NCBI GenBank assembly: GCA_016710385.1
Contig: JADJVX010000012.1
Span: 53,038-117,037, forward strand
Direction of reading: 5' to 3'
Length of the DNA: 64,000 bases
Origin: Actinomycetales bacterium
GTDB taxonomy: Bacteria; Actinomycetota; Actinomycetes; Actinomycetales; Dermatophilaceae
Positions within the stretch are counted from its first letter, which is position 1. The number at the start of each line of letters is the position of its first letter. A program made the position numbers and the translations under genes. Positions 23,963-32,497 of this stretch are shown here, piece by piece. The notes under the pieces were generated by a model. The model did not search any database. It worked only from the letters and a program-made list of their open reading frames with translations, and was not told the DNA's origin.

Positions 23963-26796
23963 ACCTGTCGCAGAAGGGCGCCCGCGAGCGGGGCGCCCGC
24001 GGGCAGTGGCCGATGCGCGACCACCCGACGACCTTTTGGCTGCTCGTCGCGGTGGTCGTCGCGCCGGCGCTTCCGGACGCGCGATGGGTCCTCGTGCACG
24101 CCGTCTTGCTCGGGGCCGTGACCCACGCGGTGCTGGTCTGGTCGACGCACTTCACCCAGGCCCTGCTCAAGACTTCTGCAGCGCTCGACCCGCGGCCGCG
24201 CCAGAACGCGCGCCTCACCCTGCTGCTCGTCGGCGTGGCGCTGGTCCTGCTCGGGGTGCCGTGGCTGGGCTGGTGGTCGGTCGTGTCGGGAGCGGTGGCG
24301 GTCACCCTGGCGGTCGGCTGGCACGCCTGGGCGCTCTGGTTGCGGCTTCGGGCCGCCCTGCCGGGACGCTTCCGCATCACGGTGCGCTACTACCTGTGCG
24401 CCGCCGCCTGGATCCCGGTCGGCGCGACCCTCGGGGCGTTGCTGTCGCGGGGTCCGGACGACCTATGGCATGGCCGGTTCCTCGTCGCCCACACCTCGGC
24501 GATGGTGCTGGGCTGGCTCGGGCTGACCGTGACCGGCACCCTGGTCACGCTCTGGCCGACGATGCTGCGCACCCGCATCGACGCCCGCGCGGAAAGCCTT
24601 GCCCGCCAAGCGCTTCCGGTGCTCTGTAGCGCTGTGGCGTTGGTCGTTGCCGGTGCGCTGCTCGACCTCCGCCCGCTCGTGGTCGCCGCGCTGCTCCTGT
24701 ATGCCGTGGGGCTGGGTTGGTGGGGTCGCGCGCTGTGGCGGCCGGCCCGGCATGCGCCGCCCCGTGAATTCGGCACCTGGTCGGTGTCAGCGGGTCTGTG
24801 CTGGCTGGTTTTCGCCGTCCTGTGGGTCGCGGGAACTGTTGCCTGGCAATCGGATTGGCGATCTGTGGTCGACGGATTCACACCCGCGACGGTGGGATTT
24901 GCGGCGGGGTTCGGGGCGCAGCTGGTCCACGGGGCGCTGACCTATCTCGTGCCGAGTGTGCTGGGTGGTGGGCCGACGATCGTCCGATCAGCGGGCCTGG
25001 CCATGGATCGGTGGGGCGCTGCCCGCATCGTCGTCGTCAACGGTGGGCTCGTCATCGCGCTCTTGCCCGCGCCGTCGACGGTGCGGACCGTGGTCAGCGC
25101 CCTGGTCGTCGCCGCGCTGGCCATGTTCATCCCCGTGTTGGTCATGGCGGTGCTCGGCGCGGTCCGGTCGATCCGAGGCCCGCGGGAGCAAGCGGCGCAA
25201 CCGGGAGAACCGGCGCCTCCGGCTGCCTTGCCTCCGGGTGGGTCGCGCGCCACGGCGCGCCCGCGCAACGGTCAACTCGTCGGCGGGTTCCTTGCCCTGC
25301 TGCTGGCGATCAGCATCGGGGTCTTCGCCGACCCGGCAGCAGCGGGGCTCGCGCCGTCTGGGCTGGGGACTCCAGAGTGGATCGGCTCCCTGCCCGGACT
25401 CCGAGGCTCCGGCGGCGCGCTGGCCGGTGGGTCCGGCGGTGCCGCAGGGGGCGGTGACCTCGCGGCCGGCGTGACCCCGACCGGCCACACGACGACCGTG
25501 CGGGTGGAGGCGGTGGGGATGCGCTACCTGCCGGCGTCGGTCACCGTGCCGGCCGGCGACCGGTTGGTCATCGAACTGGTCAACCTCGACCCGGGGCAGA
25601 CGCACGACCTGGTCTTTGCATCGGGCGCTCGCACCGCCCGGTTGCAAACCGGCAGTTCCGCGACGCTCGACCTCGGCGTCGTCGGCGCTTCCGCGCAGGG
25701 CTGGTGTTCGGTCGTCGGGCACCGGCTCATGGGGATGGTCTTCGACGTCGTCGTCGCGTCAGATGTGGCCCACCCTGGATCGCACGGTGCGGCGACGTCG
25801 GGCGCCGCTGCGCCGGGCGCGACCGGGCTGGGAGGCGACGACACGGCATACCCGAGGGTGGATCTCAGCCAGGCCCCGGAGGCGAGCTTCCAGGCGGTCG
25901 ATGCCGGGTTGCCGCCGCTGCCGGCCGAGCGCGAGCACCACGTGACGCTGCGGGTGCAGGAGGTCGAGCTGCAGGTCGCGCCGGGGGTGTGGCAGAAGCG
26001 GTGGACTTTCGGCGGGCAGGTGCCCGGTCCGACGCTGCACGGCCGGGTGGGCGATGTCTTCGTCGTCACCCTGGTCAACGACGGGTCGATCGGGCACTCG
26101 ATCGACTTCCACGCCGGCTCGCTCGCGCCGGACCGGCCGATGCGCACGATCGCCCCGGGGGAGTCGCTGGTCTATCGGTTCACGGCGACGCACGCGGGGG
26201 TGTGGATGTATCACTGCTCCACGATGCCGATGTCCGCGCACATCGCCGCCGGAATGCACGGCGCTGTCATCATCGAACCGGACGGGCTGCCCGCGGTCGA
26301 CCGCTCCTATGTCGTCGTGCAGTCGGAGGTCTACCTCGGGGCATCGCACGCGGCCGGGCACGCCGACGAGGTGGATGCGCGCCGGGTCGCGCTCGAACGG
26401 CCGGACGCGGTGGTCTTCAACGGGGTCGCCAACCAGTATGCCGTTCGCCCGCTGACCGCCCGGGTCGGCGAGCGGGTGCGGATCTGGGTGCTGGATGCCG
26501 GCCCGAACCGGGCGACGTCCTTCCACGTGGTCGGGGGCCAGTTCGACACGGTGTGGTCCGAAGGGGCCTGGCTGCTGCGTCGGCCGGACGCTGGCCCGAG
26601 TGCTGGGGGCTCCGGATCTGGTGGGTCGTCCTCGGGTGGGTCGTCCTCGGGTGGGTCGCAGGCCTTGGCGCTCGCTGCGGCCCAGGGTGGCTTCGTCGAG
26701 CTGGCGTTTCCGGAAGCCGGGCACTACCCCTTCGTCAGCCACGTCATGGTCGACGCCGAACGCGGCGCGCGCGGAGTCTTCGAGATCACACCCTGA
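23959..26796 (+). CDS. nirK: Copper nitrite reductase (NirK) fused to a multi-TM domain and an extra cupredoxin
   Basis: This 945-residue protein has three parts. Residues about 25-400 form roughly ten membrane helices with conserved His (HTSAMVLGWLG, HGALTYLVPS). After a Gly/Ala linker comes a cupredoxin (about 500-590) with type 1 copper ligands in THDLVF and WCSVVGHRLMGM. The last 320 residues are a two-domain NirK: HSIDFH (type 1 and type 2 His), MYHCSTMPMSAHIAAGM (type 2 His, then type 1 Cys, His and Met) and the C-terminal type 2 His in FVSHVMVD. It should reduce nitrite to NO outside the membrane, with the extra cupredoxin as a built-in electron donor. Ser/Gly repeats interrupt the last domain. 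Confidence 0.85.
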   Translation: MNLSQKGARERGARGQWPMRDHPTTFWLLVAVVVAPALPDARWVLVHAVLLGAVTHAVLVWSTHFTQALLKTSAALDPRPRQNARLTLLLVGVALVLLGVPWLGWWSVVSGAVAVTLAVGWHAWALWLRLRAALPGRFRITVRYYLCAAAWIPVGATLGALLSRGPDDLWHGRFLVAHTSAMVLGWLGLTVTGTLVTLWPTMLRTRIDARAESLARQALPVLCSAVALVVAGALLDLRPLVVAALLLYAVGLGWWGRALWRPARHAPPREFGTWSVSAGLCWLVFAVLWVAGTVAWQSDWRSVVDGFTPATVGFAAGFGAQLVHGALTYLVPSVLGGGPTIVRSAGLAMDRWGAARIVVVNGGLVIALLPAPSTVRTVVSALVVAALAMFIPVLVMAVLGAVRSIRGPREQAAQPGEPAPPAALPPGGSRATARPRNGQLVGGFLALLLAISIGVFADPAAAGLAPSGLGTPEWIGSLPGLRGSGGALAGGSGGAAGGGDLAAGVTPTGHTTTVRVEAVGMRYLPASVTVPAGDRLVIELVNLDPGQTHDLVFASGARTARLQTGSSATLDLGVVGASAQGWCSVVGHRLMGMVFDVVVASDVAHPGSHGAATSGAAAPGATGLGGDDTAYPRVDLSQAPEASFQAVDAGLPPLPAEREHHVTLRVQEVELQVAPGVWQKRWTFGGQVPGPTLHGRVGDVFVVTLVNDGSIGHSIDFHAGSLAPDRPMRTIAPGESLVYRFTATHAGVWMYHCSTMPMSAHIAAGMHGAVIIEPDGLPAVDRSYVVVQSEVYLGASHAAGHADEVDARRVALERPDAVVFNGVANQYAVRPLTARVGERVRIWVLDAGPNRATSFHVVGGQFDTVWSEGAWLLRRPDAGPSAGGSGSGGSSSGGSSSGGSQALALAAAQGGFVELAFPEAGHYPFVSHVMVDAERGARGVFEITP

Positions 26797-26852
26797 CTTC
26801 GTGGGGCGATTCCGCTGCCGTCGGTCCGGCTCGAGGTCCCATTTCTCCGCTC

Positions 26853-26874
26853 GACCTGAGTAGCTACTCAGGTC
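26853..26874. promoter_or_regulatory. Perfect 22-bp palindrome upstream of the secreted protease gene
   Basis: GACCTGAGTAG followed directly by its exact complement CTACTCAGGTC, and a further half-site CTGAGTA at 26879-26885. It lies 57 bases after nirK and 131 before the protease start. It could be a loopless dyad operator for the protease or part of the nirK 3' end; the extra half-site on the protease side favours an operator. Confidence 0.5.
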
Positions 26875-27004
26875 TATCTGAGTATCTGGACTCTGCCTTC
26901 GCCCGCGACGCCGCAGATAGCTTTCACGAGCCGGACTTCAGTTCCGAGCCGCTGGCGCCGATCCGACGCGCAGCGTCAGTCAAGGCTGGACGAATCGAGG
27001 AACA

Positions 27005-27889
27005 ATGAAGGTGCGCGCATTTACTGCGTTGGCTGTGACGACCATTTCGCTGGCCATCGCAACCGGTGTCCCGGCGTATGCCGCGTCTGCCGGGTCGGCT
27101 CCCACGACCGCGCCGGCCGCGTCCGCTCCGGCCGCTCCGGCCAGTGCGCCGGACACGGCGCGCGGTCAGGCAGCAGATGAGCTCGACACCGTCTACGAGG
27201 TCGTCAAGACGGCCAAGGGCTACGCCATCACGGTGTTCGACCCGGCCGCGGGAGTGAGCAACGCCCAGCTGCGCTCGGAGCTGGCCAAGGCCGGCCACAA
27301 GGTGCTCGCCAAGGGCACCAACCCCGGCGACGCGATCGCTGCCGCCTCGGGTTCCACCAGCGTGACGGCCACGGCTGCCGCGGTCTCCACCAGCTGCCAG
27401 GCCTATGGAACCGCTCGCGAATGGTGCGGGCACCGTTGGGCGGCAAACGGATTCGAAGACCCGGCGGTCTACATGCTCGACCACACGTCGTCGGCCTGGC
27501 CGGTCTCGGCAGCGACGAACACCTGGTACCAGGCTCAGGGCATCGACGCCTACTACCGGTGGTACACCAACGGGTGCCCCGGCGGCGGCCGCCACTGCGT
27601 CCATGTCTACAACGCCTACTACGGCGCCACCGGCTGGGCTGGTCTGACGACGTGGGGCACCGACTCGACGGGTGACTACGACAACACGACGAACGTTACC
27701 GTGAAGCTCAACGACACCTACGGCGGCACGGCGGCCAACCACCGCAACGTCGCCTGCCACGAGCTGGGACATGCTCTCGGTCTGAACCACAACACGTCGA
27801 CGGGCAGCTGCCTCTACTACATGCAGGGCACGACCCTCTACCCGAACTCCGACGACTTCAACATCCTGCCCAGGATGTACGGCTACTGA
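27005..27889 (+). CDS. Secreted zinc metalloprotease (metzincin type)
   Basis: This 294-residue exported protein has a signal peptide (MKVRAFTALAVTTISLAIATG, cleavage near AYA-AS), an Ala/Pro/Ser-rich spacer, a propeptide-like region and a C-terminal catalytic domain. The zinc site is HELGHALGLNHN, the metzincin HExxHxxGxxH pattern, followed by a downstream Met in YYMQG that could be the Met-turn. Three Cys pairs are likely disulfides. It resembles small secreted actinobacterial matrixin/snapalysin-like proteases. GAGGAA precedes the ATG, and a strong hairpin follows the gene. Confidence 0.85.
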   Translation: MKVRAFTALAVTTISLAIATGVPAYAASAGSAPTTAPAASAPAAPASAPDTARGQAADELDTVYEVVKTAKGYAITVFDPAAGVSNAQLRSELAKAGHKVLAKGTNPGDAIAAASGSTSVTATAAAVSTSCQAYGTAREWCGHRWAANGFEDPAVYMLDHTSSAWPVSAATNTWYQAQGIDAYYRWYTNGCPGGGRHCVHVYNAYYGATGWAGLTTWGTDSTGDYDNTTNVTVKLNDTYGGTAANHRNVACHELGHALGLNHNTSTGSCLYYMQGTTLYPNSDDFNILPRMYGY

Positions 27890-27927
27890 GCGATCGAGCG
27901 TCGCCCGCAAAACCGACACGTGAATGA

Positions 27928-27965
27928 CAGAATCGCTCCCCCGTGCATTCGGGGGAGCGATTCTG
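27928..27965. terminator. Strong 15-bp hairpin after the protease gene
   Basis: CAGAATCGCTCCCCC (27928-27942) and GGGGGAGCGATTCTG (27951-27965) are perfectly complementary with an 8-base loop. It lies between the protease gene and the convergent DedA gene, so it can stop transcription from both sides. Confidence 0.85.
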
Positions 27966-27996
27966 AATGTGCGTTGACAGCGATTGAGCCCGGGGG

Positions 27997-28638
27997 TCAG
28001 CGGGCCTGGCGACGGTGGCGCCACCACTCAATGAGCATCGGCAGCACCGACACGAGCACGATGGCGACCAGCGCTGCCTCGATGTTCTTCTGCAGGAACG
28101 GGATGCCCCCGAGGAAGTAGCCCAGCAGGGTCACGCCGGTCGCCCACAGCACCGCGCCGACGAACGACCAGGTGAAGAAGCGGCGCCGGTCCATCTGCCC
28201 GGCACCGGCGACCACCGTGATGAAGGTCCGCACGATCGGCACGAACCGGCCGATGACCAGCGCCTTGTTGCCATAGCGCTCGAAGAACTCGTGCGTCTTG
28301 TCGAAGTACTCCCGCTTCGTGAACCGCCCATTGCGCCGGAAGATCGCCGGACCCACGGCCCGCCCGATCTCGTAGCCGACGACATTGCCGGCAAACGCCG
28401 CCGCTGACAGCAGCAGGCAGGCCAGCCAGATCGACATATGGATGCCGGCCTCGCCGGCCTCGGCGCGGTTGATGAACATCCCCACCGAAAACAGCAGCGA
28501 GTCCCCGGGCAGGATCGGGAAGAGCAACCCGCACTCGATGAAGACGATGGCTGCCGACACCCAGAACATCTGCGCACCGAAGCGCTCCAAGAGCCAGGCG
28601 GGGTCCATCCAGTCAGGGCCGAGCGAAGGTGGGGTCAC
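27997..28638 (-). CDS. DedA-family membrane protein
   Basis: This 213-residue protein has the DedA/SNARE-associated (VTT) arrangement: IECGLLFPILPGDSLLFSVG near the N terminus, AGNVVGYEIGRAVGP, the reentrant loop FFERYGNKALVIGRFVPIVRTFITVVAGAGQM and a terminal membrane helix. DedA proteins flip or transport lipid carriers and help membrane homeostasis. The GTG at 28638 lies inside a hairpin; ATG 28608 is an alternative start that would leave the hairpin in the leader. Confidence 0.9.
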   Translation of the reverse strand: MTPPSLGPDWMDPAWLLERFGAQMFWVSAAIVFIECGLLFPILPGDSLLFSVGMFINRAEAGEAGIHMSIWLACLLLSAAAFAGNVVGYEIGRAVGPAIFRRNGRFTKREYFDKTHEFFERYGNKALVIGRFVPIVRTFITVVAGAGQMDRRRFFTWSFVGAVLWATGVTLLGYFLGGIPFLQKNIEAALVAIVLVSVLPMLIEWWRHRRQAR

Positions 28639-28659
28639 GGCATACGAGGGTATGCCGTG
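28636..28659. repeat. 10-bp inverted pair of the iterated motif at the dedA start
   Basis: CACGGCATAC (28636-28645) and GTATGCCGTG (28650-28659) flank a GAGG loop. The hairpin covers the putative GTG start of dedA, so if transcribed it would hide the ribosome-binding region. Alternatively the real start is ATG 28608. It is one of four tight or loose inverted pairs of GGTATGCCG in the window. Confidence 0.65.
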
Positions 28660-28756
28660 CCGCTGGCACCCAGCGAATCCCCGACCCCTACGATGACGAA
28701 TGGCCGACGCTCGGGACGAGCTCGGGGTTCGGATCGACCGAAGGGGTCACTCAGTC

Positions 28757-29656
28757 ATGTCGCACATGCCGCGTTCGCGTTTTGCCGCCGTCGCCGGATC
28801 GGCCGTCCTGCTCGCAGCCCTCACCGCGTGTGGCAGCTCGTCGTCCGGGAGTGGAGCCGGCACCACGACCAAGGCCGCTGGGGCTGCCACGACCTCGGCC
28901 GCCGACACCTGCGCCAAGGGATCGCTGGCCCTGGCGACGCCCGGCAAGTTCACCGTGGGGACCGACGACCCGGCATACGAGCCGTGGTTCAAGGACGGCA
29001 AGCCGGCCAACGGGCAGGGCTTCGAGTCGGCCGTGGCCTTCGCGGTGGCCAAGAAGCTCGGGTTCGAGGCGGTCGACGTGCAGTGGGTGACCGTCCCGTT
29101 CAACAACGCGATCACGCCGGGCAAGAAGGCCTTCGACGTCGACATCAACCAGGTCTCCATCTCCGAGGAGCGGCGCAAGGCGGTCGACTTCTCGACGGGC
29201 TACTACGACGTGGCGCAGGCCGTCATCACCTACAAGGGCTCGCCGATCGACGGCAAGACCACGGTCGCCGACCTGGCCGGAGCCAAACTCGGCGCGCAGG
29301 TGGGCACGACCTCCTACAAGGCGATCACCGACCAGATCAAGCCGAGCAAGACCCCCGGCGTCTACGACACCAACGACCTCGCAGTCCAGGCGCTGAAGAA
29401 CAAGCAGATCGACGGGATCGTCGCCGACGTGCCCACCGCGTTCTACATGACGGCCGCACAGCTCGACAACGGGGTGATCGTCGGTCAGCTGCCCGCGGCC
29501 GGCGGGTCCCAGGAGCAGTTCGGGATGGTGCTCGGCAAGGGCTCGGCGTTGACGCCGTGCGTGTCCAAGGCCGTCGATGCGCTGCGCGCCGACGGCACCC
29601 TGGCCAAACTCGCCACCCAGTGGCTGACCAACGCCGGCGCTCCGGCGCTCAAGTAG
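28757..29656 (+). CDS. Amino-acid ABC transporter substrate-binding lipoprotein
   Basis: This 299-residue lipoprotein is of the family 3 (polar amino acid) binding proteins. The signal ends in the lipobox LLAALTACGSS, followed by a Ser/Gly/Thr/Ala linker. The binding fold is seen in FTVGTDDPAYEPWF, GQGFESAVAFAVAKKLG, FDVDINQVSISEERRKAVDFS, GAKLGAQVGTTS and VADVPTAFY. ATG 28757 has AAGGGG ten bases upstream. It is followed by the permease and ATPase of the same system. The exact amino acid is not predictable. Confidence 0.88.
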   Translation: MSHMPRSRFAAVAGSAVLLAALTACGSSSSGSGAGTTTKAAGAATTSAADTCAKGSLALATPGKFTVGTDDPAYEPWFKDGKPANGQGFESAVAFAVAKKLGFEAVDVQWVTVPFNNAITPGKKAFDVDINQVSISEERRKAVDFSTGYYDVAQAVITYKGSPIDGKTTVADLAGAKLGAQVGTTSYKAITDQIKPSKTPGVYDTNDLAVQALKNKQIDGIVADVPTAFYMTAAQLDNGVIVGQLPAAGGSQEQFGMVLGKGSALTPCVSKAVDALRADGTLAKLATQWLTNAGAPALK

Positions 29657-29741
29657 CCCTCGGACGACCCCGGCCCCGGCCGCTCGCGCAGCGCACGCCA
29701 GCACACGGCATACCCGGTCGACACGGCATACCGACTCGACA

Positions 29742-30644
29742 ATGACCAACTCCGCTAGCCACGACGTCCCTCCCGGCGCTCACCCGAGCGCGGGGAGGGC
29801 GCGCCCCTGGTCTCCCTCTGCGCTGGAACTGGACCGGCGGGCCTACCGTCGTTCGCGGACCGTGCGGTCGGCGGCCATCGCGTCGATCAGCACCATCGTC
29901 GTCGTCGGAGTGCTCGGCGTCGTCGTCACCACGTCGTCGGGCTGGCCGCGCGTTCAGGAGACCTTCTTCGACTGGGACAAGGCGGTGGCCTCGTTCCCGG
30001 CGGTGCTCAACGGGCTGTGGCTCAACATCCGCGTGCTGCTCGTGTGCTCGGTCCTCATCACGGCGCTCGGCCTGACGATCGCCGTGATGCGCACGCTGCG
30101 CGGTCCGGTGTTCTTCCCGCTGCGGCTGTTCGGGGCGGCGTTCACCGATCTGTTCCGCGGGTTGCCGTTGCTGCTGGTCCTGCTCCTGCTGGGCTTCGGG
30201 GTGCCCGCACTGGCGCTGGATGGCGTGCCCCAGGAGGCGGTCTTCTGGGGCTGCGCGGCCCTCGTGCTGAGCTACTCGGCATACGTGGCCGAGGTGTTTC
30301 GCGCCGGCATCGAGTCGGTCCACCCGTCGCAGCGGGCGGCGGCCCGGTCGCTGGGGCTGACCCATACCCAGTCGTTGCGGTTCGTCATCGTGCCCCAGGC
30401 GATCCGGCGGGTGCTGCCGCCGTTGCTCAACGATTTCGTCTCACTGCAGAAGGACTCCGGCCTGATCGCCGTGCTCGGCGTCGTCGATGCGATCCGCGCC
30501 GCTCAGATCGAGACTGCCCGCGACTTCAATTTCACCCCGTATGTCGTCGCAGGGGTGCTCTTCGTCTGCCTCACCATCCCGATGGCCCGGTTCACCGACT
30601 GGGTGGCTCGCAAGCAGGGCTTCCAGGGCGGAGGGCTGGTGTGA
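29742..30644 (+). CDS. Amino-acid ABC transporter permease (HisM/GlnP type)
   Basis: This 300-residue inner-membrane permease has a cytoplasmic N-terminal extension and about five to six helices. The cytoplasmic coupling loop EVFRAGIESVHPSQRAAARSLGLTHTQSLRFVIVPQAIRRVLPPL is the classical EAA motif. LRGPVFFPLRLFGAAFTDLFRGLPLL is also typical of the family. Two direct copies of ACACGGCATACC lie in the 85-base gap before it. It overlaps the ATPase start by four bases (GTGA). Confidence 0.9.
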   Translation: MTNSASHDVPPGAHPSAGRARPWSPSALELDRRAYRRSRTVRSAAIASISTIVVVGVLGVVVTTSSGWPRVQETFFDWDKAVASFPAVLNGLWLNIRVLLVCSVLITALGLTIAVMRTLRGPVFFPLRLFGAAFTDLFRGLPLLLVLLLLGFGVPALALDGVPQEAVFWGCAALVLSYSAYVAEVFRAGIESVHPSQRAAARSLGLTHTQSLRFVIVPQAIRRVLPPLLNDFVSLQKDSGLIAVLGVVDAIRAAQIETARDFNFTPYVVAGVLFVCLTIPMARFTDWVARKQGFQGGGLV

Positions 30645-31375
30645 GCCTGCTGTCGATCACGGGACTGCGAAAAACCTTCGGCCCCAACGTCGTTCTCGAC
30701 GCGTTCGACCTCGACGTGGCCGCCGGCGAGTGTGTCGTGCTCATCGGCGCCTCCGGATCGGGCAAGTCGACGCTGCTGCGCTGCGTCAACCTGCTCGAAA
30801 CCGTCGACGATGGAGTCATCACGCTCGCCGGCCAGGACATCACCGATCCGCGGGTCAACCCCGACCAGGTGCGTGCCCGGATGGGGATGGTCTTCCAGGC
30901 CTACAACCTCTTCCCGCACCTGAGCGTCCTGGACAACATCATGCTCGCGCCGGTCCGCGTGCACGGGCGCCCGCGAGCCGAGGCCAAGGCGGCGGCCTTG
31001 GCCATCCTCGAGCGGGTCGGCCTGGCCGACAAGACGCGCGTCCGCCCGGACGAACTCTCCGGCGGGCAGCAACAGCGCGTGGCTATCGCGCGCGCCTTGG
31101 TCAACTCTCCCGAGCTCATGCTCCTGGACGAGGTGACCTCAGCCCTCGACCCGGAGCTCGTCGGCGAAGTCCTCGACCTGTTGGTCAGTCTCAAGAGCGA
31201 CGGGATGACGATGGTGCTGGCCACGCACGAGATGGCCTTCGCCAAGGAAGTCGCGGATCGGGTCTGTTTCCTGCACGGCGGTCAGATCCACGAGGAGGGG
31301 CCACCCGCCACCTTGCTGTCCGCGCCCACGAAAGAGCGCACCCGCGCCTTCCTGTCCCGCTTCGTCGGTCTCTAG
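30641..31375 (+). CDS. Amino-acid ABC transporter ATP-binding protein (GlnQ type)
   Basis: This 244-residue ATPase has Walker A GASGSGKST, Q-loop VFQAYNLFPH, signature LSGGQQQRVAIARAL, Walker B LMLLDEVTSALDPE and the switch His in ATHEMAFA, all typical of polar amino-acid importers. GTG 30641 overlaps the permease stop, so translation is coupled. It completes the three-gene importer that starts with the binding protein at 28757. Confidence 0.93.
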   Translation: MSLLSITGLRKTFGPNVVLDAFDLDVAAGECVVLIGASGSGKSTLLRCVNLLETVDDGVITLAGQDITDPRVNPDQVRARMGMVFQAYNLFPHLSVLDNIMLAPVRVHGRPRAEAKAAALAILERVGLADKTRVRPDELSGGQQQRVAIARALVNSPELMLLDEVTSALDPELVGEVLDLLVSLKSDGMTMVLATHEMAFAKEVADRVCFLHGGQIHEEGPPATLLSAPTKERTRAFLSRFVGL

Positions 31376-31462
31376 GGTCGCCTCGACGAAGCTGCCGGCG
31401 AGACCGTTCGCGCCGGGGAAACCAGGCGACTGGTGTCGGTCGCTCTGGCTAGCATCCTTCGG

Positions 31463-32497
31463 GTGAGCAGCGTCGAACCCGACCAGTCCGCCCGAGGCAG
31501 CGCCGCCGCGGGGGATGCGGCCTCCGTGTGCGGTGTTGCCGCCGCGGGGGGTGTTGCCCCCGCTGGGGGCGATGTGCTCGTGAGCGCGCGTGGCCTGACC
31601 AAAACCTTCGGCGGCTTCACCGCCGTCGACGGCATCGACGTGGCTGTGCGTCGTGGGGAGGCCTTCGGATTCCTCGGGCCCAATGGGGCGGGCAAGTCCT
31701 CGACGATGCGAATGATCGCCGGCGTGTCGCCGGCGACCTCAGGTGAGCTGCGGGTCTTCGGGCAGGACCCGGCCAGTCATGGGCCGGCGATCCGGGCCCG
31801 GCTCGGCAACTGCCCGCAGGCCGACATGCTCGACGAGGAACTCACCGTGCAGGAAAACCTCTGGATCTACGGCCGCTACTTCGGCCTCACCAAGGCCCAG
31901 ACCCGCGAGCGGGCCACCGAGTTGCTGGAGTTCGCGCAGCTCACCGATCGGCGGGCCGACAAGGTCGAGCCGCTGTCCGGGGGCATGAAGCGCCGCCTCA
32001 CCATCGCCCGCAGTCTGATCAACAACCCCGAGCTGTTGCTCCTCGACGAGCCGACGACCGGCCTCGACCCGCAAGCCCGGCACATCCTTTGGGACCGGCT
32101 CTTCCGGCTCAAACGCCAAGGCGTGACCCTCATCATCACGACGCACTACATGGACGAGGCTGAGCAACTGTGTGACCGCCTCGTCGTCATGGACCGCGGA
32201 CGCATCGCCGCAGAGGGCAGCCCCCGCGATCTCATCGCGCGCTACTCCACCCGAGAGGTCGTCGAGCTGCGCTTCGACACCGACGATCATGCCGACCACG
32301 TCGACGCGGTGCAGGGGCTCGTCGGAGCCAGCCGGGTCGAGTTGCTGCCCGACCGGCTGCTGGTCTACACCGACGACGGCGACGCGACGAGCGCCGACCT
32401 GCATGCCCGTGGCGTCGTGCCGCTGTCGACGCTGGTGCGCCGCTCCACCCTCGAGGACGTCTTTCTGCACCTCACCGGCCGGACGCTGGTCGACTGA
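31463..32497 (+). CDS. ABC-2 type exporter ATP-binding protein (DrrA-like)
   Basis: This 344-residue ATPase has an Ala/Gly-rich N-terminal leader of about 40 residues, then Walker A GPNGAGKSS, Q-loop GNCPQADML, signature LSGGMKRRLTIARSL, Walker B LLLLDEPTTGLDPQ and the switch His TTHYMDEAEQLCDR. The C-terminal part (residues about 255-344) is the regulatory domain found in DrrA-like drug or lipid exporters. GTG 31463 is preferred because TAGCAT at 31450-31455 is placed to start a leaderless message there; GTG 31433 is the alternative. It overlaps the first permease by one base. Confidence 0.88.
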   Translation: MSSVEPDQSARGSAAAGDAASVCGVAAAGGVAPAGGDVLVSARGLTKTFGGFTAVDGIDVAVRRGEAFGFLGPNGAGKSSTMRMIAGVSPATSGELRVFGQDPASHGPAIRARLGNCPQADMLDEELTVQENLWIYGRYFGLTKAQTRERATELLEFAQLTDRRADKVEPLSGGMKRRLTIARSLINNPELLLLDEPTTGLDPQARHILWDRLFRLKRQGVTLIITTHYMDEAEQLCDRLVVMDRGRIAAEGSPRDLIARYSTREVVELRFDTDDHADHVDAVQGLVGASRVELLPDRLLVYTDDGDATSADLHARGVVPLSTLVRRSTLEDVFLHLTGRTLVD

